Source: Clostridiaceae bacterium UBA6085 (GTDB lineage Bacteria > Bacillota > Clostridia > Clostridiales > Clostridiaceae). Taken from it: a DNA stretch of 20,605 nt. The stretch covers positions 13,367 through 33,971 of the forward strand of contig DIXH01000077.1 in the NCBI GenBank assembly GCA_002428605.1, written 5' to 3'. The notes under the pieces are model-generated. The model was not told where the DNA came from and searched no databases. It was given only the letters and a program-made list of their open reading frames with translations. The position numbers and the translations under genes were made by a program. This document shows, one piece after another, positions 5,999 to 14,027 of this stretch. Numbering within the stretch: position 1 is the first letter of the stretch; every line of letters starts with the position of its first letter.

Positions 5999-7417
5999 AT
6001 GCACTATAAGAAGCTTAAGGAATTCAGAAGCGACTTTCTCTGGGGAGCCTCCACATCAGCCTATCAGGTTGAAGGTGCCTGGAACGAAGACGGAAAAGGA
6101 CTCTCAGTGATGGATATGGGACACCATCCTGAAGGTCTTGCTGACTTCAAGGTCACAAGCGACCATTACCACCACTACAAGGAGGATGTCGCTCTGCTCG
6201 CGGAGCTTGGCCTCAAGGCTTACAGGTTCTCGATAGCATGGACTAGGATATTCCCTGATGGAACCGGAAAGGTAAATGAAAAGGGACTTGAGTTCTACAA
6301 AAACCTCATTGACGAGATCCTGAAGCATGGTATGGAGCCCATTGTCACCCAGTACCACTTCGACCTGCCATATGCCCTCCATCTTAAAGGTGGCTGGTCG
6401 AACAGGGCAACGATCGACTCCTATGTCGAGTATGTCAAGGTACTTTATGACAATTTCGGAGACCGTGTGAAGTACTGGCTCACAATAAACGAGCAGAACA
6501 TGATGATACTCCATGGTGCGGCACTTGGAATAGTGGCACCTGGAACAGAGAACATCGAGAAGGAAATTTACCAGCAGAACCACCACATGCTTCTCGCACA
6601 GGCGAAGGCCATCACTCTCTACCATGAGATGAAGCTTCCTGGCAAGATAGGTCCTGCACCGAACATAACAACTATATACCCTGAAACCTGCAATCCTGAC
6701 GATATCATAGCAGCGATGAACTGGACATCCATAAGGAACTGGCTGTACCTCGACATGTGCGTGTTCGGAAGATACAACTCCATCGCATGGAGCTATCTTG
6801 AGGAAAGGGGCTGGACTCCAACAATCGAGGAAGGCGACATGGCTATCCTTGGACATTCACTTGCAAAGCCGGATTTCATTGCCTTCAACTACTACTCAAC
6901 TGCAACAGTTGCTGCAAGCAAAAACGATGGCTCTGACAAGGCTGCAGGGGCAGACCAGCAGATCGTATCCGGTGAGGAGGGTGTCTACAGGCAGGGAGAG
7001 AATCCAAACCTCAAGCTCACATCCTTCGGATGGACCGTTGACCCAGCAGGCTTCAGGAGCACCTTAAGGGAGATAAACGACCGTTACGACCTTCCCCTTC
7101 TTGTTACAGAGAACGGACTTGGAGAATACGACAAGCTTGAAGAAGGTGACATAGTCAACGATGACTACAGGATAGATTACCTCAGAGACCACATAGAGCA
7201 GGCAAGGCTTGCTGTGACAGACGGTGTCGACCTCCTTGGCTACTGCCCTTGGTCAGCGATCGACCTTGTAAGCACACACCAGGGCTTCGGCAAGAGATAT
7301 GGATTCATCTATGTCAACAGGGAAGAAAATGACCTGAAGGACATGAGAAGGATAAAGAAGAAAAGCTTCGGCTGGTACAACAAGGTCATAAGTTCAAACG
7401 GCACTGACCTGGATTAG
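5999..7417 (+). CDS. GH1 6-phospho-beta-glycosidase
   Basis: A 472-residue cytoplasmic glycoside hydrolase family 1 enzyme that should split the 6-phospho-beta-disaccharide delivered by the PTS into glucose-6-phosphate and sugar. The GH1 opening FLWGASTSAYQVEGAWNEDG is intact. The acid/base Glu165 sits in LTINEQN and the nucleophile Glu371 in LVTENGLG. The phosphate-binding triad Ser425-x6-Lys432-x-Tyr434 (STHQGFGKRY) marks it as phospho-specific. The start is ATG 5999, 8 nt after AAAGGA. Upstream in-frame TTG (5969) and ATGs (5975, 5990) lack ribosome sites. It lies in the sigma-54 operon after EIIC and 7 bp before another EIIB. Whether it prefers glucosides or galactosides cannot be decided from sequence. 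Confidence 0.93.
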   Translation: MHYKKLKEFRSDFLWGASTSAYQVEGAWNEDGKGLSVMDMGHHPEGLADFKVTSDHYHHYKEDVALLAELGLKAYRFSIAWTRIFPDGTGKVNEKGLEFYKNLIDEILKHGMEPIVTQYHFDLPYALHLKGGWSNRATIDSYVEYVKVLYDNFGDRVKYWLTINEQNMMILHGAALGIVAPGTENIEKEIYQQNHHMLLAQAKAITLYHEMKLPGKIGPAPNITTIYPETCNPDDIIAAMNWTSIRNWLYLDMCVFGRYNSIAWSYLEERGWTPTIEEGDMAILGHSLAKPDFIAFNYYSTATVAASKNDGSDKAAGADQQIVSGEEGVYRQGENPNLKLTSFGWTVDPAGFRSTLREINDRYDLPLLVTENGLGEYDKLEEGDIVNDDYRIDYLRDHIEQARLAVTDGVDLLGYCPWSAIDLVSTHQGFGKRYGFIYVNREENDLKDMRRIKKKSFGWYNKVISSNGTDLD

Positions 7418-7424
7418 GAGAATA

Positions 7425-7739
7425 ATGATCAGAATAGTACTCCTGTGCGGCGGAGGCATGTCCACCAGTGTACTCATGAAGAGGATGCAGGCTGAGGCCG
7501 ACAAGAAAGGACTTGAAGCGGAGATCTCCGCCTTTGGAGAGGGTCACCTTCCGAAGGTGATCCCCTATGCTGATGTCATACTGCTCGGACCCCAGATCAG
7601 ATTCTCATTCAAACGTATTTCAGAGGAATGTGCGAGGAATGGGATTCCTGCTGCAATGATCCCCCATGCCGACTACGGCATGATGGATGGCAGGAAGGTC
7701 CTTGCCCTTGCTGAAAAGCTGATTGAAGAGGGAAAATAG
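7425..7739 (+). CDS. PTS EIIB component, lactose/cellobiose family (divergent fourth copy)
   Basis: A 104-residue EIIB with Cys8 in LLCGGGMSTSVL, GPQIRFSFKR and DYGMMDGRKVLALAEK. It is clearly more diverged than the copies at 1518 and 4164 (GGG instead of AAG after the cysteine, different middle section). AGGAG lies just before the ATG, and the gene begins 7 bp after the GH1 stop, so the two are translated from one message. It is the last gene of the operon and has no EIIA or EIIC of its own nearby. It may serve the same EIIC with altered specificity or partner an EIIC elsewhere. Confidence 0.93.
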   Translation: MIRIVLLCGGGMSTSVLMKRMQAEADKKGLEAEISAFGEGHLPKVIPYADVILLGPQIRFSFKRISEECARNGIPAAMIPHADYGMMDGRKVLALAEKLIEEGK

Positions 7740-7809
7740 ATTTAACCTTCGAAAGCAGTATTAATCCATTATTGGAACAAAAGAAGAAATATAAAACGAA
7801 AGAAGAACA

Positions 7810-7838
7810 GAAGGTTCAGGCATTTCGCCTGAACCTTC
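7810..7838. terminator. Bidirectional terminator between convergent operons
   Basis: A perfect 12-bp stem (7810-7821 with 7827-7838) with a 5-nt loop lies between the plus-strand EIIB stop and the minus-strand GH1 stop. T-rich sequence follows on the plus side (TTCATTT), and on the minus side the transcript reads into a T-rich stretch (CTGTTCTTCTTTCG). It probably ends both operons. Confidence 0.8.
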
Positions 7839-7870
7839 TTCATTTGATGATTTCCTGCCTTTTGCCCGCC

Positions 7871-9301
7871 TTACAGGACCTCACCATTTGATTCAATGAC
7901 CTTCCTGTACCAGTCAAAGGACTTCTTCTTTGACCTGTCGAGTGTTCCCTTGCCTTCATTGTCCTTGTCGACATATATGAAGCCGTAGCGCTTCTTCATT
8001 TCGCCGGTTGTGAAGGATACAAGGTCTATGCAGCCCCATGGGGTATATCCCATGAGGTCCACTCCGTCATAGGTTATCGCCTTTTCCATCTGTTCGATGT
8101 GTGAGCGGAGATAATTTATCCTGTAGTCGTCATTTATGCTTCCGTCTTCCCCTATGACATCGACTGCACCAAGTCCGTTCTCAACGATGAACATTGGCTT
8201 CTCGTACCTCTCATGGAGCATTATGAGGGCATTCCTGAGGCCTACAGGGTCTATGGCCCATCCCCAGTCTGAAGCCGTAAGGAAAGGATTCTTTACGCTT
8301 ACATGTGAACCTGTGACAAGGTCCTTGTTCTCCCCTTCAGCTCCTGACTTGACCGTATCGGACATGTAGTAGCTGAAGCCTATGTAGTCCACTGTTCCTT
8401 CTTCAAGGATCTTAGCGTCACCTGGCTCCATCTTTATGTCAAAGCCTTCCCTCTCCCATTCCTTGAGCGCATATGCAGGATAATGGCCGCGGCAGTGGAC
8501 ATCTGTGAAGAATATCCTGTCGTGTATTGTGTGGAGTGCGAGAAGCGTGTCCTCAGGATTTGATGAATAAGGGTATACCGGATGGAACGATACCATGCAG
8601 CCGATCCTGAACTCGGGATTTATCTCATGGCCGATCTTCACCGCAAGAGCGCTTGCAACAAGCTCATTATGCGCAGCCTGGAAGATCACTTCCTTCCTGT
8701 TCTCCCCCTCCCTGAACTGGATGCCGGAATTTGTCCAGGCAAATATAGGGTTCTTCAGGTTCATCTGGTTGTTGATCTCATTGAAGGTCATCCAGTACTT
8801 AACCTTGTCCTTGTACCTTCTGAACACCGTCTCTGCATATCTTGCGAAGCAGTCTATTAAGCTTCGGTCTCTCCATCCGCCGTATTTCTTGTAAAGCCCG
8901 TAGGGCATCTCGAAATGGGAAAGGGTGATCACAGGCTCGATTCCATGCTTAAGAAGTTCGTCAAACATGTCGTCGTAGAACTTCAGGCCTTCCTCGTTAG
9001 GGACAGTCTCATCCCCGTTCGGGAATATCCTCGGCCAGTTTATGGATGTCCTGAAGCACTTGAAACCCATTTCAGCGAAAAGCGCTATGTCTTCCTTGTA
9101 TCTGCCATAGAAGTCTATCGCTTCATGGTTCGGGTAGTTCTCTCCCGGAATGATTCCATCTGTTATCCTTCTCGGCACACCATGTGCTCCCGCAGTCATG
9201 ACATCTGCAACGCTGAGACCTTTGCCACCCTCGTTGTAGCCGCCCTCGAGCTGGTGCGCGGCTACCGCTCCGCCCCATAAAAACCCTTTCTGAAAAGCCA
9301 T
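7871..9301 (-). CDS. GH1 6-phospho-beta-glucosidase, BglA/AscB type
   Basis: A 476-residue GH1 enzyme with the long N-terminal block typical of BglA/AscB/ArbB proteins (GFLWGGAVAAHQLEGGYNEGGKG, then VADVMTAGAHGVPR). The acid/base Glu175 lies in MTFNEINNQ and the nucleophile Glu374 in IVENGLG. The phosphate-binding residues Ser429, Lys437 and Tyr439 lie in SFTTGEMKKRY, as in the BglA group. It should hydrolyse phosphorylated aryl- or di-beta-glucosides in the cytoplasm. GAGGAGG sits 5 nt before the ATG. It is the second gene of a two-gene minus-strand operon with another GH1 65 bp upstream and converges on the PTS operon. Confidence 0.94.
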   Translation of the reverse strand: MAFQKGFLWGGAVAAHQLEGGYNEGGKGLSVADVMTAGAHGVPRRITDGIIPGENYPNHEAIDFYGRYKEDIALFAEMGFKCFRTSINWPRIFPNGDETVPNEEGLKFYDDMFDELLKHGIEPVITLSHFEMPYGLYKKYGGWRDRSLIDCFARYAETVFRRYKDKVKYWMTFNEINNQMNLKNPIFAWTNSGIQFREGENRKEVIFQAAHNELVASALAVKIGHEINPEFRIGCMVSFHPVYPYSSNPEDTLLALHTIHDRIFFTDVHCRGHYPAYALKEWEREGFDIKMEPGDAKILEEGTVDYIGFSYYMSDTVKSGAEGENKDLVTGSHVSVKNPFLTASDWGWAIDPVGLRNALIMLHERYEKPMFIVENGLGAVDVIGEDGSINDDYRINYLRSHIEQMEKAITYDGVDLMGYTPWGCIDLVSFTTGEMKKRYGFIYVDKDNEGKGTLDRSKKKSFDWYRKVIESNGEVL

Positions 9302-9366
9302 AATATCCTCCTCATTCTTATCATTTGAAGGGGAAGCAGATCATTGCCTCCCCGGCCATTCATCGT

Positions 9367-10734
9367 TCAATCCGAAAATCCCCTGTCCCTTGTGACATCC
9401 TTCATCCATTCGCCGGAAAGCTTTACCGTCCTTTTCTGTGTGGCAATGTCTACAGCCACGAAGCCATAGCGGTTCTTGAAGCCGTTGTTCCATGACCAGT
9501 TGTCGGTAAATGACCATGCGTGATATCCTCTGCATTCTGAACCTTCCTCAATGGCTTTTAGTATCCACTTCATGTGGTCCTTCATGTAGTCGATCCTGTA
9601 TGTGTCATGTATCTCACCATCCAGGCGGTACCTCTCCTCATTTTCTACGCCTATGCCGTTTTCTGCTATGAAGCACACCGGATTTCCGTAATTTAACCTC
9701 AGGTCCGTAAGCAGGTCATAGATACCCTTCTCGTAGATTTCCCAGCCCCTGTATACGTTCATGCGCCTTCCAGGCATCCTGTAGTTGACGAAGTAGTAGT
9801 TAAGCCCTTCCTGAAGCCTGTCTGCCGGCGCCATGACCCTCCTTGGCTTGAAGTAGCTTACACCAAGGACATCGACCCTGCTTCCTGATATCAGCTCCCT
9901 GTCCCCTTCCCTTACCTCCGGAAGGATCTCGCTTCTCTCAAGCATATGGACAAGCTTCTCTGGAAATTCACCCTTAAGCACCGGATCGAGGAAAGACCGG
10001 TTAATGAACAGGTCGCAGGCTTCTGCCGCTTCCATGTCCTCCTTTGAATCTGACCTCGGATATACAGGGGAGAGGTTCATGATGATGCCTATCTCACCAT
10101 CTGCTCCCATATCCCTGAATGCCCTGACAGCCGAGGCATGGGCTACGATCATGTTATAGCCTGCCTGGACAGCCCGCTTGAGGTTCCTTACCTTCGGGTA
10201 GTGGGTGCCTTCCACATAGCCCTGCTCAGCTGGTACCAGAGGGTCACTGAAAGTGAACCAGTTTTTGACCCTGTCACCGAAAAGCTCGAAACAGGCAGCT
10301 GCATAATCGACATATGCATCCACAGTATCCCTTGATTCCCATCCGCCTTTCTCCTGCAGACCTGCAGGCAGGTCGAAGTGGAAAAGGTTGATATATGGCT
10401 TTATACCCTGCTTCAGCAGCTCGTCTATGACATTGTTGTAGAAATCAACTGCTTCCCGGTCAACTTCACCGGTTCCGTCCGGGATCAGCCTTGACCACTC
10501 AATGGAGGTCCTGTATGAATCAAGGCCCATTTCCTTCATGAGGCCAATGTCCTCGGCATACCGGTGATAGAAATCAGAGGCAACCTTAGGTCCTACCATA
10601 TGGTAGAAGTCTTCCGGCTCGCTCTCGTACCAGAACTCATAGATGTCCATGCCCTTCTTGCCTGCCGTACCCTCTGTCTGCGGTCCTGACGCTGCTGCAC
10701 CGAAAAAGAACTTATCCGGAAACCTGTATTCCAT
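9367..10734 (-). CDS. GH1 family protein with non-canonical acid/base site
   Basis: A 455-residue GH1 protein (FFFGAAASGPQTEG near the N-terminus, FHFDLPAGLQEKGGW in the middle). The nucleophile is conserved as Glu358 in FIAENGIG. The acid/base motif, normally TFNEP, reads TFSDP here, so Asn-Glu is replaced by Ser163-Asp164; the codons AGT GAC are clear. The phosphate-binding region reads SWNNGFKNRYG: the Ser is kept but the Lys of the S-x6-K-x-Y triad is Asn. Phospho-specificity is therefore uncertain and activity may be reduced or altered. The start is ATG 10734 behind GGGAGGG. An upstream in-frame ATG at 10773 overlaps the likely -10 box and has no ribosome site. It is the first gene of the two-GH1 operon. 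Confidence 0.85.
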   Translation of the reverse strand: MEYRFPDKFFFGAAASGPQTEGTAGKKGMDIYEFWYESEPEDFYHMVGPKVASDFYHRYAEDIGLMKEMGLDSYRTSIEWSRLIPDGTGEVDREAVDFYNNVIDELLKQGIKPYINLFHFDLPAGLQEKGGWESRDTVDAYVDYAAACFELFGDRVKNWFTFSDPLVPAEQGYVEGTHYPKVRNLKRAVQAGYNMIVAHASAVRAFRDMGADGEIGIIMNLSPVYPRSDSKEDMEAAEACDLFINRSFLDPVLKGEFPEKLVHMLERSEILPEVREGDRELISGSRVDVLGVSYFKPRRVMAPADRLQEGLNYYFVNYRMPGRRMNVYRGWEIYEKGIYDLLTDLRLNYGNPVCFIAENGIGVENEERYRLDGEIHDTYRIDYMKDHMKWILKAIEEGSECRGYHAWSFTDNWSWNNGFKNRYGFVAVDIATQKRTVKLSGEWMKDVTRDRGFSD

Positions 10735-10772
10735 CTCGATCCCTCCCATCGCAAGTATATTGCTTTGATTCA

Positions 10773-10778
10773 ATTATA
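10773..10778 (-). promoter_or_regulatory. Likely -10 box of the two-GH1 operon
   Basis: TATAAT reads on the minus strand from 10778 to 10773, about 39 bp upstream of the ATG at 10734. The -35 candidate at 17 bp is poor, so the promoter may need an activator. No cre-like or CGAAACACTG motif was seen beside it. Confidence 0.4.
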
Positions 10779-10830
10779 CGGTCATTTATGCATATTTAGA
10801 ATAGGAACAAAAGTCCGTAATGCGCTGGAA

Positions 10831-10861
10831 AGCCCTGTTTCCAACAATTGGAAACAGGGCT
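10831..10861 (-). terminator. Hairpin terminator after the nuclease gene
   Basis: A perfect 14-bp stem (10831-10844 with 10848-10861) with a 3-nt loop lies 34 bp after the nuclease stop codon on the minus strand. The following U-run is short (TTTCC), so efficiency is uncertain. It separates the nuclease from the GH1 operon. Confidence 0.65.
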
Positions 10862-10894
10862 TCCTTAAAAATTAATACATTCTTCACAAAAATC

Positions 10895-11455
10895 TCATGG
10901 TACATATGTGCCTTTGGTAGTACCCTGCCTTGATATGCTCCAGAGACCTTTTCCACCGTCCCGGGCAAGCCTCGCAAGCTTCATTATGATCCCTGAATAT
11001 CTCGTGTCAGGTGGAAACTCGTATGGCTGTGCGTAGCCTCCTGAGATAAGTTCTGCGTTGAACATATGGCTGCCTATCGATTCATCATCAACTCTTTCAG
11101 GGATCTCAAGCCATACATACCTTAGCAGCCTTCCATAAGCATCAGTCTCGGAAGTGTCCTTCTCAAGGTAGACCTTCCTTCCTTCAAGCCTCTCTTTAGT
11201 GAAAGCCTTGGCTTCAGCTCCGTAAAGCTCTTTTTCCCCCGAGGTCTCCGGGGTATTCACCCCTATGAGCCTGACTACCATTCCGTCGCCTGTCCGTATC
11301 GTGTCACCGTCAACGACTGAGGTGACAGTCACCTCCAGAAACCCGGATGGGTCAGCGAACCTGTAGGGATATCCAGTGAAGTAGTCGACAGCAGGAGGTA
11401 TCATAATGGCTGCAGCAAGGATGAAGTATAATATGTTCCAGGTTTTCCTTCTCAT
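10895..11455 (-). CDS. Membrane-anchored thermonuclease (SNase-like) family protein
   Basis: A 186-residue protein with an N-terminal hydrophobic segment (residues 6-22) that should serve as an uncleaved anchor or export signal, placing the nuclease outside the cytoplasmic membrane. The staphylococcal-nuclease fold follows. VDGDTI provides Asp49/Asp51, RLIGVNTPE provides Arg62 and Glu70 (Arg35 and Glu43 in SNase), and DAYGRLLRYVW provides Arg109 (Arg87). The Ca ligand equivalent to Asp40 is Asn67, as in many distant members. GLW ends the domain. ATG 11455 is chosen for the AAAGGA site before it and the hydrophobic N-terminus. A longer in-frame reading to 11539 would overlap the upstream gene by more than 60 bp. 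It starts 22 bp after the polymerase-like gene, so the two are probably co-transcribed. Confidence 0.88.
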   Translation of the reverse strand: MRRKTWNILYFILAAAIMIPPAVDYFTGYPYRFADPSGFLEVTVTSVVDGDTIRTGDGMVVRLIGVNTPETSGEKELYGAEAKAFTKERLEGRKVYLEKDTSETDAYGRLLRYVWLEIPERVDDESIGSHMFNAELISGGYAQPYEFPPDTRYSGIIMKLARLARDGGKGLWSISRQGTTKGTYVP

Positions 11456-11477
11456 GTCAGTCCTTTCAGATGTCAGT

Positions 11478-12707
11478 CTAGAAGTGCAGCATCCCCTTGT
11501 TCCTTGCATCGCCGTGCATGCTTCCGGCAAGGATCGCAATAGTGCAGATTATCTTCGGGGTCAGGGAATAGTTGTCGATCAGGTTAAGGAACACGAACAC
11601 TATCATGGAAACAGCAAATCCTGAATAGAATGCCAGTCCGTCCTTCCAAACCCTGTCTGACCCAAGGTACCTTACAAGGCTCCTGTACATCGCGACAAGC
11701 ATCAGCATGAGGAGGATCATTCCCGGAATTCCGAGCTCAGCCTGTATGTTGAAGAGCGCATTGTGCGCATGGTATACGATGTTGTTGTCATATGGATTGT
11801 TAAGTTCAGGAAACCTGGCAACGTAGCCTGGATATTCATGGAAAAAGCTGTTGAGGCCGATACCAAGTATCGGGTGCTCCTTTGACATGTACAGTGCGGC
11901 CTTCCATATCCTCAGCCTGGAATAGTTCTGCTCATAGCTGAAGATATCGAGTATCCTGTTCCTGGAATATGGCACCACCATAAGCATGAAGGAGGCTGGT
12001 ATCAGCACGACCAGGAACTTCCTTGAGCTGTAGAAGGCAAGCGTCAGTATCCCTAGGAATACTCCCAGCATACCGGCCCTTGAGCCTGTAAGGAAGATCG
12101 AGCCGGTTATGAGGCACGAGACGAAAGCGTACCAGGCAGCAAGCCTCAGGTCCCTTTTCCTTGTCCTTACTGCCATGACGACCATGGGGAACAGGGCAAT
12201 CAGCATATAGCAGGCTAATATGTTACCGTGCTCTATGAAGGAGGTATGCTCAGTCCTCACGAAAGGCTTCGGGCTGAAGAAGGCGAAGTAGACCAGCTGA
12301 GCTGCATGGTATGCTGAAACCACAACCACTGAAGCAATGTAGGTCCTAAGCACCATCTTCGTATGGAAGGGCCTGTTGAGCTCGAACTTCAGTATGAAGA
12401 AGGCGGCGAATGCACTGGCATATATGGCGGCTCCTGCAAGGGACATTACCTTGTCACCCGAGTAGACGACAGATACCAGAGACCATACTGCAAGGAGCAT
12501 GAATGCAAGAGAGAACCTTGACCTCCTGATCTCAGCAAGGGACCTTCGCATTCTTGCATACGCATCAGGATTTTTCCTCGTATACAGAAGGTAAAATATG
12601 ATTACAGGCACAAAAAGAGCCGGTGTAATATACATCGGTACCATGGGAACAAGGAATATCGCTGCAAGCATAAGCCTGAATAGATGGTTTCTGTTGAAAA
12701 AGCCCAT
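11478..12707 (-). CDS. O-antigen ligase / Wzy-like polysaccharide polymerase family membrane protein
   Basis: A 409-residue membrane protein with about ten hydrophobic segments. A large loop precedes the final helices and contains HPILGIGLNSF and YHAHNALFNIQAELGIPG. The GIGxxxF and HNxxLxxxxExGxxG patterns are the hallmark of the Wzy_C (O-antigen ligase/polymerase) family. In Gram-positive bacteria such proteins polymerise or attach exported polysaccharide or teichuronic-type units. The start is ATG 12707 with GGAGG 5 nt upstream. An in-frame TTG at 12719 would overlap that ribosome site. No other glycan genes are visible nearby; the next gene is a secreted-type nuclease. Family membership is confident; the polymer is unknown. 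Confidence 0.87.
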   Translation of the reverse strand: MGFFNRNHLFRLMLAAIFLVPMVPMYITPALFVPVIIFYLLYTRKNPDAYARMRRSLAEIRRSRFSLAFMLLAVWSLVSVVYSGDKVMSLAGAAIYASAFAAFFILKFELNRPFHTKMVLRTYIASVVVVSAYHAAQLVYFAFFSPKPFVRTEHTSFIEHGNILACYMLIALFPMVVMAVRTRKRDLRLAAWYAFVSCLITGSIFLTGSRAGMLGVFLGILTLAFYSSRKFLVVLIPASFMLMVVPYSRNRILDIFSYEQNYSRLRIWKAALYMSKEHPILGIGLNSFFHEYPGYVARFPELNNPYDNNIVYHAHNALFNIQAELGIPGMILLMLMLVAMYRSLVRYLGSDRVWKDGLAFYSGFAVSMIVFVFLNLIDNYSLTPKIICTIAILAGSMHGDARNKGMLHF

Positions 12708-12749
12708 ACTGTCCTCCAAAATCGAATCTACATTAGACTATACCGTAAA

Positions 12750-12784
12750 AAAAGACAAAAGAAAAGAGACCCTGAAGGTCTCCT
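12750..12784 (-). terminator. Rho-independent terminator of the ferredoxin gene
   Basis: On the minus strand GGAGACC (from 12784) pairs with GGTCTC (12771-12766) around a 5-nt loop and runs into TTTTCTTTTGTC, 10 bp after the ferredoxin stop. Confidence 0.8.
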
Positions 12785-12794
12785 TGCCTGTTCC

Positions 12795-12983
12795 TTACTC
12801 GACTGTTATTGCTGATGTCGGGCAGCTGTCAGCAGCTTCCTTCGCAGCGTCAACGTCTGCTCCGTCAACCTCGTCTGCAACAGCAAAAGCCTTTCCATCG
12901 TCGTTCATATCGAACACTGAAGGAGCAACGCTTGCACAAACTCCACAGCCGATACAGAGATCCTGATCTACAAATGCTTTCAT
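12795..12983 (-). CDS. Single-cluster [4Fe-4S] ferredoxin
   Basis: A 62-residue acidic electron carrier. Cys10-x2-Cys13-x2-Cys16 and the distant Cys54-Pro bind one [4Fe-4S] cluster. The second cluster motif of bacterial 2[4Fe-4S] ferredoxins is absent and replaced by the acidic stretch DEVDGADVDAAKEAADS. It ends in SAITVE, typical of this small ferredoxin type. The ATG at 12983 is preferred: the GGGGGA ribosome site is about 8 nt before it but only 2 nt before the ATG at 12989. It is monocistronic, with its own promoter region and terminator. Its redox partner cannot be told from context. Confidence 0.95.
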   Translation of the reverse strand: MKAFVDQDLCIGCGVCASVAPSVFDMNDDGKAFAVADEVDGADVDAAKEAADSCPTSAITVE

Positions 12984-13009
12984 TCTCATAATCCCCCTTT
13001 CACGTGATA

Positions 13010-13059
13010 CTTATATTATAAGGAAATTTGCAATGACAATTGTGAACAAATTGTGAACA
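13010..13059 (-). promoter_or_regulatory. Ferredoxin promoter region with tandem 11-bp repeat
   Basis: On the minus strand TATAAT lies at 13020-13015 and an alternative TTGTCA (13039-13034)-N18-TATAAG overlaps it. Immediately upstream, the 11-mer AATTGTGAACA (plus-strand reading) is repeated head to tail at 13038-13048 and 13049-13059. One copy per helical turn next to the -35 suggests an operator or activator site. Exact promoter hexamers are uncertain. Confidence 0.4.
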
Positions 13060-13067
13060 TTGTTATT

Positions 13068-14015
13068 TCACTGACTAATAGTTATGCCTCCGGATACTGT
13101 CTTGACCTTGTACAGCGGGGCATTCCCGGTGTTTTCCCTTGAGGATCCGGTGCTCTCGATCTCGCTTCCGTTCCTGGATACCCTGATCTTTCCTGATACC
13201 GAGCTGAGGTCGTAGGAGAACTCCCCTTCCGGCAGATCCACTACCACACCTCCGGATACTGTGACAACCGAACCACCCTCGATCGCCAGAGCTTCGATAT
13301 CAACAGTTCCTGAAACTGTATTGACCGAAAAGCTTCCTTCAAGGCCTTTGAGCCCTACACTTCCCGATGTGGTTGAAATGACAGCTCCGTCCAGTCCGAA
13401 TGAACCGTCTGCGTATATGCTTCCTGAGACGCTTGAAGCATCCAGCTTTCCCGCCTCGAAGCCTGTCACTTCGATTCCCCCGGATACAGTCTTAAGCTTC
13501 AGTGAAAGCGCTTCAATACCATCGACGTCCACTTTTCCCGATACGGATGAAATAGACATCGCTTCAAGGGCAATTTCAGGGACACTTACAACTATCTTAG
13601 CTTCATTCTGTCCAAGAAGACCAGACAGGCTTGAATCCTTCAGTACTTCAACTGTGACCTTCCCATCCCTGGAATATGCTGTCTCAATGGTGCCCTTGTA
13701 GCTGCTCGAGACTCTTCCTGAGATATCCACGACAACCTCATCGCCATCATGGCTGATGACAGTCACATCCCCGATCGTTGTGTCCACTGAGATCTCATTT
13801 GCCTCATCAGCTGAAAACGTGTAGGTCCTCGAAAAATCCTGTGTCAGTGTGTTGTCACCGATTATTGGAAGGTTGCCTGATTCAAAGAATTTCGCGATCT
13901 GGCTTCCGAACTCATTCATGCTGAAACCTGACTCGTAGAATATCCATGCTCCTATGCCGAACGAGACCGAGGCGACCACGAGGCAGACCAGTATTATCTT
14001 CTTGAAAGTATCCAT
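13068..14015 (-). CDS. DUF4097-family beta-repeat protein, membrane-anchored
   Basis: A 315-residue protein with one N-terminal membrane segment (about residues 6-26) and a long beta-strand-rich region. Eight VSG/TSG-centred repeats (VSGKV, VSGGI, VSGSI, TSGSV, VSGTV, VSGGV, VSGKI, VSGGI) recur every 20-35 residues. This is the repeat pattern of DUF4097 ('putative adhesin') beta-helix proteins, which are usually encoded beside small membrane proteins and stress or PadR-type regulators; biochemical function is unknown. The ATG at 14015 fits the AGGAGG spacing better than the one at 14021. It follows the small membrane protein gene by 12 bp. No regulator gene is adjacent. Confidence 0.82.
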   Translation of the reverse strand: MDTFKKIILVCLVVASVSFGIGAWIFYESGFSMNEFGSQIAKFFESGNLPIIGDNTLTQDFSRTYTFSADEANEISVDTTIGDVTVISHDGDEVVVDISGRVSSSYKGTIETAYSRDGKVTVEVLKDSSLSGLLGQNEAKIVVSVPEIALEAMSISSVSGKVDVDGIEALSLKLKTVSGGIEVTGFEAGKLDASSVSGSIYADGSFGLDGAVISTTSGSVGLKGLEGSFSVNTVSGTVDIEALAIEGGSVVTVSGGVVVDLPEGEFSYDLSSVSGKIRVSRNGSEIESTGSSRENTGNAPLYKVKTVSGGITISQ

Positions 14016-14027
14016 TGTCATTTCCTC

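Noticed and set aside
6104..6856. 250-codon open frame on the minus strand inside the GH1 gene
   Set aside because: It lies wholly antisense to a well-supported GH1 coding sequence, has no ribosome site or recognisable protein features, and reflects codon bias of the true gene.
12598..12966. 122-codon plus-strand frame across the ferredoxin terminator and gene
   Set aside because: It crosses a clear minus-strand terminator and is antisense to the ferredoxin; low-complexity Ser/Ala content indicates a shadow frame.
13261..13701. 146-codon plus-strand frame opposite the DUF4097 gene
   Set aside because: The repetitive Pro/Ser/Thr-rich reading is the mirror of the VSG repeats on the coding strand.
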